Source: Anniella stebbinsi
Taxonomy: Eukaryota; Chordata; Lepidosauria; Squamata; Anniellidae
DNA: 64,000 nucleotides
Direction: 5' to 3'
Assembly: GCA_029215795.1 (NCBI GenBank)
Contig: JARDYH010000003.1
Location: forward strand, 177,394,382 to 177,458,381
Numbering within the stretch: position 1 is the stretch's first letter; every line of letters begins with the position of its first letter. The notes under the pieces are model-generated. The model made no database searches. It worked only from the letters and a program-made list of their open reading frames with translations, and was not told the origin of the DNA. The position numbers were made by a program, and so were the translations under genes. Below, in pieces: positions 1-10,508 of this stretch.

Positions 1-726
1 GCCTCCATCCATATCAACATACTGGAATTGCTGGCAGTCCGGGTGGCGCTGCTAACCTTTGAATCAGTTCTGCGGGGTCATCACATTCAGGTGCTTTCGG
101 ACAATATCACCGTTGTATGGTACCTCAACAAAGAGGGCGGAACTCACTCCATACCTCTTCTAAAGTTAACCATGGACATCCTGAATTGGGCTATATCCAA
201 AGGCATGAGTCTATCTGCTCTTCATATTGCAGGGAAAGACAATATCCTAGCGGACAAGCTAAGTCGCCAATTTCACGACACCCACGAATGGGAAATGTGC
301 TCTATAATTCTTTGTGACCTATTTCTCCGTTGGGGCACACCTGTAATTGACCTCTTCGCAACACTGGAAAATTCTGTATGCCAAGCATTTTGTTCCAGAG
401 CAGGAATAGGTCCTGTCATACTTATTTCCTCTGTTCCCACTACTGACGAAGGTTGTCACCAAGCTCTCCAGAGACCAAACCGATGCCATCTTGATAGCCC
501 TGTGGTGGCCAAGACAAGGTTGGTTCACACCACTTCTCAAACTGACAAACTTGCTGTTGATATTGAACCTCATTTCCAGGAACCAAGGGAAGCTGCTCCA
601 CCCCGACCTCAATACACTCCACCTAACTGCGTGGCAAATCTGGCACGATGGGATCATTTAGAATTATCTCAGAACATCATTGCTATCCTGGAGGCCTCCA
701 GGAAACCTTCCACTCATGTCTCCTAA
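1..726 (+). pseudogene. DIRS RT/RNase H polyprotein C-terminal remnant
   Basis: The frame is open from base 1. It shows RNase H C-terminal signatures: SDNITVVWYLNKEGGTHS, then HIAGKDNILADKLSR, then RWGTPVIDLFAT, which opens the region assigned to the methyltransferase-like domain in DIRS elements. These match the intact copy at 56900-57190 in order and spacing. After about position 410 the translation no longer follows the intact copy, so there is a frameshift or deletion, and the domain is lost. The last residues before the stop (ILEASRKPSTH) resemble the N-terminus of the recombinase, showing that the two reading frames have been run together by an internal deletion. The gene is not functional. 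Confidence 0.8.
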
Positions 727-868
727 ACTAGGAAGTGGGATAGATATGCACGCACAACTTTGATCCTGTATCGGGATCCGTAAGGAGTGCTTTTTTTCCT
801 TCATAATTTATCTGATGTTGGACTAAAAACCACGTCTGTATTTAGCCACCATCTCTGCCAGACATGAT

Positions 869-1654
869 ATGGTTGACAATTTCTCTGTTTTTAGCCACCC
901 ACTGTCTAAGAAATTTCTGAAAGGTTTACTTAATCTTTTCCCCCCTGTGAAATCTATTGTACCTCAATGGAGTCTATCCTTAGTTCTTACAGCATTGTCT
1001 TCAAAACCGTTTGAACCCCTGGCAACTATTGATATGAGACTGCTAACCTTCAAAGTTGTATTCCTCGTTGCAATCACCTCTGCCAGGCGAGCATCAGAGC
1101 TTTGTGCACTGAGGGTGGATCCTCCCTATACTCAGTTTTACAGGGACAAGGTTGTGTTAAGAACCGGTCCTACCTTTGCTCCTAAGGTAGTCTCAAATTT
1201 TAATGTTAATCAAGATATTATTGTACCATCCTTCTTCCAAGCTTCATCGGAGTCCATTGGTTTGAAGTTACACTGTCTGGATGTGAGACGAGCGTTAGCA
1301 TTTTACAAATCCAGATCACAGTCCTTTCACAAGACACAAGCATCGTTTGTATGTTATGGTGGCCGAAAAAAGGGCTTCCATGTTTCAGCGCAGAGACTTG
1401 CTATCTGGATTGTGCACACTATTTCTCTAGCTTATCAGCTCGCTAATAAGGAGCCTCCTGACTCTCTTAAGGCTCATTCCACAAGAGGATTGGCCACGTC
1501 GACTGCTTTTGCATGGGGAGTGCCCATTCCAGAGCTTTGTAGAGCCGCCACCTGGGCTAAGGACTCTACCTTTGTAAACCATTACAAGTTGAATGTCATA
1601 GCAGGACAGGACTGCAGTTTTGGTCGTGCAGTGCTCTCAGCTATTCTCCAATGA
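869..1654 (+). pseudogene. DIRS tyrosine recombinase, N-terminally truncated
   Basis: About 261 residues align by eye with residues of the intact recombinase that ends at 58555. The catalytic set of tyrosine recombinases is still visible: arginine in SARRASEL (near 1085-1090), the H-x-x-R box in KAHSTRGLATS (near 1470-1486) and the tyrosine in FVNHYKLNV (near 1583). The N-terminal SAM-like DNA-binding part is missing or out of frame: the 720-868 stretch has stops where the intact copy is open. The role of this family is to integrate the circular cDNA of the retrotransposon. The open frame with catalytic residues kept suggests moderate age, but without its N-terminus it should be inactive. Confidence 0.82.
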
Positions 1655-1699
1655 CAGCCTAGCGACTTTACCCACCTCCGGTAAGTCAGCTTGTTATTC

Positions 1700-1800
1700 G
1701 CCCATATGTGTAATGCACAGAGATCACGAAGAAGAAATGTAGGTTGTTTACCTGTAACCATAGTTCTTCGAGTGGTCATCTGTGCAGTCACACAACCCAC
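1700..1800 (+). repeat. DIRS internal complementary region (ICR)
   Basis: This segment joins the complement of the element's left end (TGCACAGAGATCACGAAG) directly to the complement of its right end (TAGGTTGTTTACCTGTAACC). That arrangement is diagnostic of DIRS elements, which use the ICR to rebuild their termini on a circular intermediate. The equivalent segment of the intact copy lies at 58588-58692. Confidence 0.8.
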
Positions 1801-1879
1801 CCACCGTCCCCTCTTTGACGTTGCTTCTGATGTCATATGAGGAATTTGTTTACTGTGCATGCACTAGTATTGAAATACC

Positions 1880-2096
1880 ATTACTATGAGTTCCTCGGTA
1901 TTGGGGCCACTAGGTCTTAAGGAACTGAGGAAGGCGGGAACCCGACTCACGCAGTACAACGGTGGGGGGAGGGGTTCTCGCCTAAGATCTTAGCTATAGT
2001 TTTCCGAATGAAGCTTGGTGCCGGCACAAGCCCATGTGTGTGACTGCACAGATGACCACTCGAAGAACTACGGTTACAGGTAACCAACCTACATTT
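1880..2096 (+). repeat. DIRS right inverted terminal repeat
   Basis: The segment ends with TGTGTGACTGCACAGATGAC and CACTCGAAGAACTACGGTTA, the inverted match to the ICR. The left partner would lie outside the window. It is diverged from the terminal repeat at 58982-59170 but shares the order of motifs (GGAACTGAGG, GCGGGAAC, AGCTATAG, GTGTGACTGCACAG). Confidence 0.75.
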
Positions 2097-3172
2097 TTTT
2101 ACCACTACTATGACTTATTAATAATTTGCAGACACTCCCCAGCTAAAGCAGTATTGTCTCACTATGAGACCTTGATCTTATAACTACATGGAAACACCTG
2201 GCAGAGCCCAGAAAAAATGGACTAAGAATATAAGAATGAATTGTGAGGAGTACCCTTGTCAGTCACCAATAGATTAATACAGGAGAAAATCTTTTTTGCT
2301 GGAAGAAATTCTGCAGACACTTCCTTCTAGTAAGTAAGGTTTTGTATACTTTTGAAATATGCCAGGTTTATAATAAGCCTTAGTGACACAGACATGTTTA
2401 TAAGGTTGCTAATGCCAATATATATGCATAGGCCCTGGTGGCAATGTGTTTATTAGGAAAAATCTATATATAAAATGCTAAGGCAATGTGTAGCACATAG
2501 CAATGGAGGTTCTGAGCTAAGAACTTTGTGTTGCTAAGCAACAGATATATAAACACAGCTGGAAGTGGGGGGGAGCGAAGGAGCCCAGAGAGGAGGCTGG
2601 GCAGCTCGTGGGCCCATATGGGGGCCAGAGATAAGTCCTGCTGGTTGCCAGGCAGGTGAGTGGGGGCGGAGCGATTGGGAGGAAGCGGGGAAGAGTCTAA
2701 TGGGCTCCCATTTGGCCTTGCACCTGGCTTTTCCAGGCAACTGCAGAAAAGCCAGAAAAGTATGATACTGAGCAATCAAGTATAAGCATGCAGATGCTCT
2801 GCGCGAGTCAAGTTAGTATGTTTTAATACACAGTTGTTTCATTGTACTCTGTTTTATTATTAATGTTACAACCTCCTGAATAAGGCTTTAAAATAAAGAG
2901 CCAAAAAGAAAAGGAAGCCCAGAAAGGAAGCCCACAAAAGGCAAAGGGGTGGAAGTGGAGAATGAGATTTAATAAAAATAAAATATACCAGCAATGCGTT
3001 TCACAGAGCATAGGAGGTTATTACTCATAAGAGAAGTGCTATGGTATCTTGATATTGAACTACCCTGAAGAAGAACATTGATTAATCTCATTCTCGTTTC
3101 CACCCCTTTGCCTTTGGCTTATTTTGGCTTAAAATAATGGACAGGCTGAAACACATCATGCTTCTTGACAAT

Positions 3173-3174
3173 AT

Positions 3175-3213
<39 letters not shown>

Positions 3214-3216
3214 TTT
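3173..3216. repeat. (ATTT)n microsatellite
   Basis: About eleven perfect ATTT units in a row. Confidence 0.95.
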
Positions 3217-4158
3217 GCATCCTGAGAATGTATTTCTCTCCTTCGTGACTTGCTTTGGATGCTCATCTCCTGGTTCTTCCTAAGTAATGTGCACAGGATT
3301 GCAAATGAGCTTTTTCAGGCATCTAACAATGGATAGTAACTGGCAGCTTGTCTGTTGATTGTAGTGTGATACATTTATTGTGTAAGAGATTATTCTTCAT
3401 TTTGAAAGGGAAGAAATCTTAGAAACTTAAAGGGGAAAATGGAATCTGTCTTTTCAAAATGTTCCCCAAATCTATGGGTTCCATGCCCTGTTAAAAACGC
3501 TCTTAAACAAATTATTTGACAACTGGTATAATTTAACAATTGGATGTGTTAATTTTTATAACACTCATCTTGTCTTAAAACGTATGGTGCAATTCAGAAA
3601 TGTTGATTGCGTTTGTCATTTTTATTCATGATTTAAGGTAAGATATGGCAGACATCAATTTTGTAATTCCCTGTTGCATGCCTTACTGCTCAGGCTTATA
3701 TTGAATAGCTGAACAAGGTCTGAAATTATTCCAGCTCCTATTGGCAATGTGCTGTTGAACAAGCTACTTATTGTGATGTATTATTATGCTTGGAGTGATT
3801 TTTCTCCATTATTAAGCTTCTTGAATGGAGTGCTTTTACTGCTCTGATAAAGTCACAAAGGGGCCACATACAGAGATTATGAATAAACCTTTTTGAGCAG
3901 CATTGAATATGCTTGTTTAATGAACTCGAACAAAATACTTAGATGTGCTAGTGATGAACTAGATGAGTTCAAATATACTGATTGCACTTAGATTTTTCCT
4001 TGAAAAAAATAATATGCTTAGTATGAGTATTGGATGTTTCAGGCCAAGGGAGTAAAATAGTTTTGATGAAAGATGTTCTTTCTCCACTTAAAATTAAATA
4101 CACTTTAACAGTTAAATATTCGACATAAATGCATTATTCTACAGGAGGTAACATAAAG

Positions 4159-4160
<2 letters not shown>

Positions 4161-4203
<43 letters not shown>
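4161..4203. repeat. (AT)n microsatellite
   Basis: About 21 uninterrupted AT units. Confidence 0.95.
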
Positions 4204-4207
<4 letters not shown>

Positions 4208-4509
4208 GTCACTTGTCAGTCAAAAAGGCTCCCAGAACAGCTTACATCTAATCAATTAAACAGGACAGTCCCTGCCCACAGGTTTACAATCTAAAAAGAC
4301 AAAACACATAAGGAAAAAAAGAAGGGGGACAGAAGAAATTATTTTTTGAAGACTGGTGGAGTAGCCCTACTCTCCCCCTCATCTCCCTCACTACAACCTC
4401 CTGCAAGTTTTTACTTTTTTAAAAAAAGACTATGTTAATCTTCCTTTGCCCTATCGTGGGGGGGGGGTACATTTTTCGTTAATCATTTAGTGATATGTGT
4501 GTGAAAGAG

Positions 4510-4684
4510 TAGAGATGTGAAGGCCCAGAAAAAAACCAGAAGAATTCAGAAAAAAAGTTTTTCCTTTTTTCCTGAAAATTTTCATTTTCCCCCTGAAAAA
4601 AACAGGAAAAATGGAAATTTTCAGGAAAAAGAGGGGGAAAATTCTGGAATTTTTCTGGTTTTTTTCCAGGCCTTCACATCTCTA
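4510..4684. mobile_element. Short foldback MITE
   Basis: The segment begins TAGAGATGTGAAGGC and ends with the exact inverse GCCTTCACATCTCTA. The interior is also largely self-complementary (runs of A/T with CCAGAAAAAAACC against GGTTTTTTTCC). No clear flanking duplication is seen. A (TG)n then (GA)n run follows directly (4685-4722). Confidence 0.75.
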
Positions 4685-4721
<37 letters not shown>

Positions 4722-4722
4722 T
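4685..4722. repeat. (TG)n(GA)n compound microsatellite
   Basis: An alternating TG run passes directly into a GA run. Confidence 0.9.
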
Positions 4723-4723
4723 A

Positions 4724-6835
4724 GACAGACAGCGACAGCAAGAACACCAAGATGCAGTGGAACAATTGGAAAACATGTTTCATTTTGCTGATTTTCATGC
4801 TGAATGAAACTGTATTGTAATTAATTCAGAGCTGGCTTTGATGGGTAGTGTCTCTGAGATTTGCAGGAAGATTTTGTTCTATGAGGGGGGAAAGGAAAAG
4901 AAGTAAAAAGATGAACTTCTAACCTCCATAAGGTCAGCACAATAAATTACAGTGCTATGACAATAGTTTGGTGTGTCTTGAAAAAGGAAGAACAGTGAGT
5001 AATATCTAGAAAGGAGCCACAATCCTCCACTGCAGAAAACTAATCTTAATCTGAGTCTCCATGTTCAATGTGAAGGCCTCAGGCTAAATTAAAAATTAAA
5101 CTGGAACCAAATAATTTTGGACAATATTTTAATTTTCTGTCCAATATGTTTAAAAATAAAGTATTTTCTGTCAAAAGTTGTCAAAAATGCTTTTTAACAG
5201 TCTGAGGTAGTCTCAGATGAATTGCTATGAAAGTTAAAAACAGTGGACACTTGTGTTATACAGAACATACTTTTTTTAAAAAAGGTATTTTAGTGCTGGG
5301 TCCCATGTTTCCCACTCATGTGATGTATTTTTTTGTGATGTGGGACCATAAAGAGGACTAGGATGTATTTGACCAAAGGACCTTCTAAACTAGCAACTTG
5401 TTTCCAGCAGTGAACAGCTAAATGCCTCCAGGAATTCCTCAAGCAGCTATGCATGAAGGCAACAGACCTTCTCCCTCCTTGATCCTCAACATCTGATTTA
5501 GAACTTTGAACCGGAAGGTTCTAAATGTCATGAATGGACCTAATCCCTTTTTAAAGTCACCTAAAGGCCAAACTAAGCACACTTTGAGCAGCAGGTTGGT
5601 CTAACTGTTAATTTAATTTCCCAATATATTGTCCCTCTAGGACATGGTGGGAAATTACATTGGTAGCTCCTGCCTCATGGCAGTGCTTGGAATGATGTTG
5701 CCTGCCACCACAGTAAACTAAGCCCCTTAGGGCCCAATAACAGAGGAGGGGACCTATCAGAGGGCACTTTGCCTAGGGGCCCCCTCAAATCTAGAGCAGG
5801 CCCTGGTATAAAAGTGGTATATAAATGCACTAAATCAGGGCTGTAACCCTCAGTCCTGGGAGCCAAGTCCAGTTTTCCTGCAGTCCCAATCTGGTCCTTC
5901 CCTTAAGAGCTTCTCTGAAATGGAATTTGGCCTTCGGGCTGAAAGACATTCAACACTTGTGCTTTAAATAATAGCTTGACCCATAATATAAGACCTTTCT
6001 GTTAAGTGAATGTTCAACCGCCTTGCAATCCAGGTTCCTTATTCTTGTGACCTTTGGGTCAGCTCCACCAAATCTGGACTTGCATGTCAAAAGAGGAATT
6101 ATTTGGGGTTTGCTTTCCTCTGGGTGGTTTTCCAAAGTTCAGGTAGAAGCATCTTCTAGGAACTTTGTTGGATCTTCTTTATCACAGCTTTTCATATCTG
6201 GGTTTGCAGTCCTTGGGGTTTCCACACTATTAAGTTTTAGCTGCTGTAAATAGCAGGAGCAAGCATTGAGAATACAGGAACAAATACATCAGAAACAGCT
6301 TTTGTTGTGAACAGCACCACTTGGCTTGGGATAAACTTTCTTGAAAACAAAAGTTTTTGTTTTACGGGTTTTTTATTATTATTTTGCTTTGAGCCATTGA
6401 GATGGGAATGCTAGAAATATGAAGAAGTAAATTACGTTGTTGATGCCAGTGTGCCGCGACAATGTTGCAGATGGATTTCCCTTGTAAAAGCATTTTGTTC
6501 TTATGAATTATTTCTTTTGTTTCTATGATGTTTGTCTCTAGCCACACAGTGCTGTCAAAGAGAGCTGTTTTCAACTCTTTTTTTTCCTGTAGTCATCGCT
6601 CTGCATGCTCCCATAGCTTCTAAGGGTGAAAGATTCATACAGTAAAGCTGATTGTTCTTGTAGGTCTATGGTTTATGTGTGAGCAATTTTGGATTCAGAT
6701 CTAAGATAAGCTTACTGAAGCAAAGAGCTTAGTGGGATTTGAAAAAAGGATTAGTCATTTGTATGAATAATATAAATAGCTGCAGCCATGACTGAAATAA
6801 TATGGCAATGGGAAACAACAGTATCGAAAGAGTGG
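4724..6835. other. Non-coding stretch, no gene seen
   Basis: No conserved protein signature. Short open frames near 5675, 5950 and 6023 carry no recognisable domain and have the base composition of their surroundings. Confidence 0.55.
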
Positions 6836-6840
6836 ATACC

Positions 6841-7115
6841 GTTTTAAACCATTTTAAAGCAGTAGTGCAGATAGGCTGACAGTTTTGAAAATTGTTGTGG
6901 CCCAGGACTTTGAAAACGTTTTGAGAACTGTATATGGAGTGTGTCCTGGGCCCCAACAATTCTCAAAACTGTCAGCCTATCTGCACTACTGCTTTAAAAT
7001 GGTTTAAAATGGTTAATAACAGTTTTGAGAACTCTTGGGGCCCAGAACACACTCCATGTACAGTTTTCAAAATGTTTTCAAAGTGTTTTATCCTGCATGT
7101 GTAGATAGGCTCTAA
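6841..7115. repeat. Inverted MITE pair
   Basis: Arms at 6842-6896 and 6956-7012 are near-perfect inverse copies (GCAGTAGTGCAGATAGGCTG against CAGCCTATCTGCACTACTGC). The right part, 6972-7113, is a whole MITE whose ends AGCCTATCTGCA and TGTAGATAGGCT are inverse. A single copy of the same family lies at 29030-29163. This locus therefore looks like one copy joined head-to-head with part of another. Confidence 0.75.
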
Positions 7116-7441
7116 GTCAACCAAAGATCCTATTTTTGCTGATTTGTCCTGGAGAAAATCAACAAAACAAAATGAACTGGGTAACAATTCCAGCTTTTCC
7201 AGCAGATGGCACTTTTATTGCTCTTTCCCCCACAAAGCTTGTGTTAAAGTAGGGTTAGTTAGCTCTAAGACAATATATAGGCCTGGAGTGAAGCATTTAC
7301 GATGCACATAAAAGCGACTTCAGGAGAGACTTCTCAACAGAACTCCTTTTGTGACCGTTTTTATGCACTTTAGAAGAATGTTAAAATTGTTCTAAAGTCA
7401 TCCATGCATTGATCAAGCCTTGTCTGGAAGTTCACCCTGTT

Positions 7442-8018
7442 TAGGGTGACCAGACGCCCGGATTTGTCCGGACATGCCCGGGAAATGGGGAGCAAATCCG
7501 CATCCGGGCAGAAAAACTATTTTAGGGGGCCAAATCTGGAAATTTAGCCCCCCAAAAGGGTGACCAGGTGGCCCTGGGGCGAGCCGGGCCAACCGGGGGG
7601 CGGCAGGGGCAAACCGGGGCGGTGGCGGGAGGCTGGCGGCGCGAGGCACTTACTGGGGCGTCTGCTTCCCTCCGGTGCTCGGAATCTACTGAGAAACAGG
7701 CTTCGCGGCCTGCCTGTCCCTCAGTAGCGCGCCGGGTGATGACGGCATCACCCGGCGCACTACTGAGAGACAGGCCAGGAAACCTCTTTCTCAGTAGATT
7801 CCGAGCACCAGAGGGAAGCGGACGCCCCAGCCGGTAAGGAGCACGGGGGTGGGCAGTGAGGGGCCCGTGCGGCGTGGGGGGGGGGGCGTGCAGTGCGGGG
7901 GGGGCCGTGCAGCGTGGGTCGGGGCAGCGTGGGCCGGGGCAGCGTGGGTGTGCGGTGGGGGGGGTTGTTTTGGGTGGGGGGGGGTCCGGGTTTTGGATCC
8001 TCAAAATCTGGTCACCTA
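7442..8018. mobile_element. 577-bp GC-rich foldback hAT-type element
   Basis: The ends read TAGGGTGACCAGA and, inverted, TAGGTGACCAGA. The element is flanked by a perfect 8-bp duplication ACCCTGTT (7434-7441 and 8019-8026), the length made by hAT transposases. The centre is a long GC-rich palindrome: GGTGCTCGGAATCTACTGAG and its inverse CTCAGTAGATTCCGAGCACC lie symmetrically about a centre near 7742. Long open frames on both strands here come from the GC content and palindromy and are not genes. Its terminal sequence matches that of the 320-bp MITEs at 44.8, 47.8 and 50.4 kb. Confidence 0.85.
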
Positions 8019-8026
8019 ACCCTGTT

Positions 8027-9404
8027 ATGCTGCGGTTCTTGAAGTTACATAGTACATATAATCTTGATCTTGCCTGAGCTATGTTGTAACTTTTGTTTTT
8101 GTTTTTGTTTGCCAGCTAGTGACTATTTCAAACTAGGTACTAGGAACTTCTAGACTTTTTTTCTTTAAAGCACCCAGCTGAAGCTTAAAATAAAATCTCT
8201 TTTAAAAAATTAAAAGCATAATTTCTTATAAGCGCTCACTACTCCACTCGGATGTGTGTAAAATAAGTTTTCTATTTAGTTTGTCAGTCATTGGTCATAT
8301 TTTCTTAACCACAGAGTTTGCTTGTGTCTAAAAATAAACAGTCACACAAGCCTATATTATGCAATGGATAGTAAGCATATGGTGCAAATTATTGCTGTTA
8401 GCAGGAGCTAAACAGAACAATTTAGAGATGAGGTAAAAGAGAAAGTAGGGAAGAGGTTAACACACAGCAAAATACTGAGATTGCTTGATTTTAACTAGCT
8501 TTAAAAGCATGAGGTTAACTAGAAGTAACTCCATAATGCATTTCCTGTTAGGTTAGTGGTAAGTAGATAAAAGTACACAATGTTTTTCTGAATGCAGTGT
8601 ATCTTGATTATTGTAATTTGCACAGGCATCACAACTAATTTTAATCATGTTGGGCATTATCAAGACACAATTTAACACTCTTAATTAAGTCTCCTTATTT
8701 TCCGTGGCCAAGAGTTTAGCACCTGCTTAATTCTCCCATGAAATTAACGATCTAAAAATACTAAAATTAGTTTGGCTGGATCATGCACACTGTTTACATC
8801 TTTCAAAATTCATTGTAGGATAAAATTGTATCCGCAATGCATAGTGGACTAAACTAAATGTTTTGTCTGATTTATCTTCAATCTTCCTTAAATGGATAAG
8901 CCAAGATAAGTAGATCAGTGGCTGAACTTCCAGCTTGTACTTTGGTTCTCAGGTTGTCTGGCCCCTAGAGCCAAAATTTGCTGCTGACATGAAAAAGGCC
9001 TGAATTGCAACATTCACTTGTGATTCATTTCCACAACAGCTGGGGCAAAATATGAGCAACTGTTGAAGAAAACATCTTGTTCTTTCACTTGGATGGAAGT
9101 ATGGGGTGGATATACCAAAGGAAGGATAACATTGGCTACAGGAGTTCAAAATGCTTTCAAGGGAATTGTTCCAAACCTCAAATTTGTTTGAATAATTTTG
9201 TTTTGCTTGTTCCAGTTGATCCTTAGCTTTAAGTGATATTTTTTTCTTTCTTTTTTTTAAATGCAGCTCCAAAGGATGGCTATTTGACCCATCTCTGATA
9301 TATTTTTTAAAAAAACTTTTGCTGTTACCTCAAGACAATGTTGACGTCCTAAAATGTAATAGAGATTAAACTACTTAGAACTCTACTGCTGGAAACAAAT
9401 TGAT
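8027..9404. other. Non-coding stretch, no gene seen
   Basis: AT-rich DNA without recognisable coding or repeat signatures. Confidence 0.5.
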
Positions 9405-9470
9405 ATTTTCAGAGAAGAAGCCGCATTAGTCTGTTGCAGCAAAAATACACTGTAGCACCTTGAAGACTGC
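9405..9470 (+). repeat. Amniote interspersed repeat fragment
   Basis: The motif AGTCTGTTGCAGCAAAAATA followed by TGTAGCACCTTGAAGACT also occurs, in various states, near 24345, 25390-25510 (inverse), 31695-31790 and 40565-40700. Confidence 0.55.
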
Positions 9471-9490
9471 TGATAGTTGTAGACAATACT
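9465..9490 (+). repeat. SINE, left piece (split by Harbinger)
   Basis: The piece ends TTGTAGACAATACT. It continues after the transposon as ACTGAATTAGATGGACC at 16768. The reunited text matches the 3' half of the tRNA-derived SINE seen inverted at 29352-29563. The last three bases, ACT, are the target duplication. Confidence 0.8.
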
Positions 9491-9525
9491 GGCTGAATTC
9501 GGATGACACATTAAGCAATGGAGGG
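9491..9525. repeat. Harbinger left TIR
   Basis: It begins GGCTGAATTCGGATGACACA and is inversely matched by 16733-16767 with two mismatches in 35. Confidence 0.9.
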
Positions 9526-10508
9526 TTTGGGAAACAACCGTCAGTTGTGTTACTTATCGTGTTGTGTGGGGAGTAACACACAACGCACCCACAACCCACA
9601 ATACGCTAATCGGGAGAATTAAACAATGGAGGGAAATAACGCACTTGCACGTTGTTTAGATCAAACACAATTGACTAAAATGTTGTGTGGAGGGGTGCGT
9701 GCGTTAATCAAGTGCATTGAGTACGTTAGCACAAAAGCCCATAGAGGGAAGCAGCCGAACGCGGGCGGCCACTCAGGCACACCCCCCCAACAGCTCGCTG
9801 GCCGCGCCACCATAGCAACCAACGACGCCCGCCATCCCCCATCTAGCAGCCGGCATGGAGCTCAACAAGGGGCCAGCTCCTGCATCCACACGCCCCGTGC
9901 GCTCGTTCGGCACCCAAACAGAAAATGAACGCCACCAAAAGGGAAACAGGGCAAAGGATGGGGGAGGCCATGGGACACGCGCCACCCCCAGTCGCCCAGG
10001 AACAAGGGGCGCCACCCCCCCCACCCAGCAGGGAGCACAGCAACCCAGGCGACATTGGCCCCCACGGCTGAGCGTCCTTGCCTGTTGCCTCACCCGGAAG
10101 CAAGTGGCCCGGGGAAGTGGCGCTCACCAAGCCCCCCTTTAGCCACCCAACACAGCTGGACAGCGCGCACCAGCCATGAACATCCCCAAGTCATGGAGAA
10201 TACCAAGGCAAAGGGTGCCTGTGGGCGGCCCACCTCCACAACACGCCGGATGGCCAGCAAAGTTATGCACAACATTCCCAAGGACACGAAGCACCCGAAG
10301 CCAGCAACAACACCACTGTTGCCAAACAGGGCACATTCCCACCAAACACGACAGCCCACCAGCACCCACCATCCCACAAGCACATGGGATGGGGAACACC
10401 AAGCGAGAGCAGAGGCACCTGGCAGAACCGTAAGGCACCCCCACCAGCACCATGGACCCAGAGGGAGAGGAGAGTCATGGCAGTCAGCCCGAGTACACTG
10501 GCTCCTAA
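9526..10508 (+). other. Harbinger 5' non-coding/promoter region
   Basis: It has subterminal repeats of TGTTGTGTGGGGAGTA type (near 9560 and 9678; another at 16680). The rest is proline/alanine-rich in several frames through base composition. No domain is recognised. The promoter of the SANT gene should lie here but no clear TATA box was found. Confidence 0.5.

Larger units (their letters stand above)
1..2096 (+). mobile_element. DIRS-type YR retrotransposon, 5'-cut by window edge, decayed
   Basis: The window opens inside the RNase H part of a DIRS polyprotein. RNase H remnant, tyrosine recombinase, internal complementary region (ICR) and right inverted terminal repeat follow in canonical DIRS order. 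The ICR lies near 1700-1800 and the right terminal repeat near 1880-2096. The terminal motif with core GAGTGGTCATCTGTGCAGTC recurs in the ICR and, inverted, at the right end. The right edge is put at about 2096 because the ICR predicts that the element ends in CAACCTACATTT. The host then continues as a T run, so the edge is uncertain by 2-3 bases. The same architecture occurs at 52984-59170, so both copies belong to one lineage. Frames here are broken, so this copy is older and inactive. Confidence 0.88.
2097..4509. other. Non-coding stretch, no gene seen
   Basis: AT-rich DNA with no conserved protein signature on either strand. It holds an (ATTT)n microsatellite and a long (AT)n run, listed separately. 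A GC-richer patch near 2560-2760 gives short open frames without recognisable domains. Confidence 0.6.

Noticed and set aside
4517..4807. 96-codon plus-strand frame
   Set aside because: It runs through a foldback MITE and then microsatellites (poly-Val/Cys and Arg/Glu tracts).
7522..8004. 160-codon minus-strand and other proline/arginine-rich frames
   Set aside because: They fall in the GC-rich palindrome of a foldback element; low complexity and no family.
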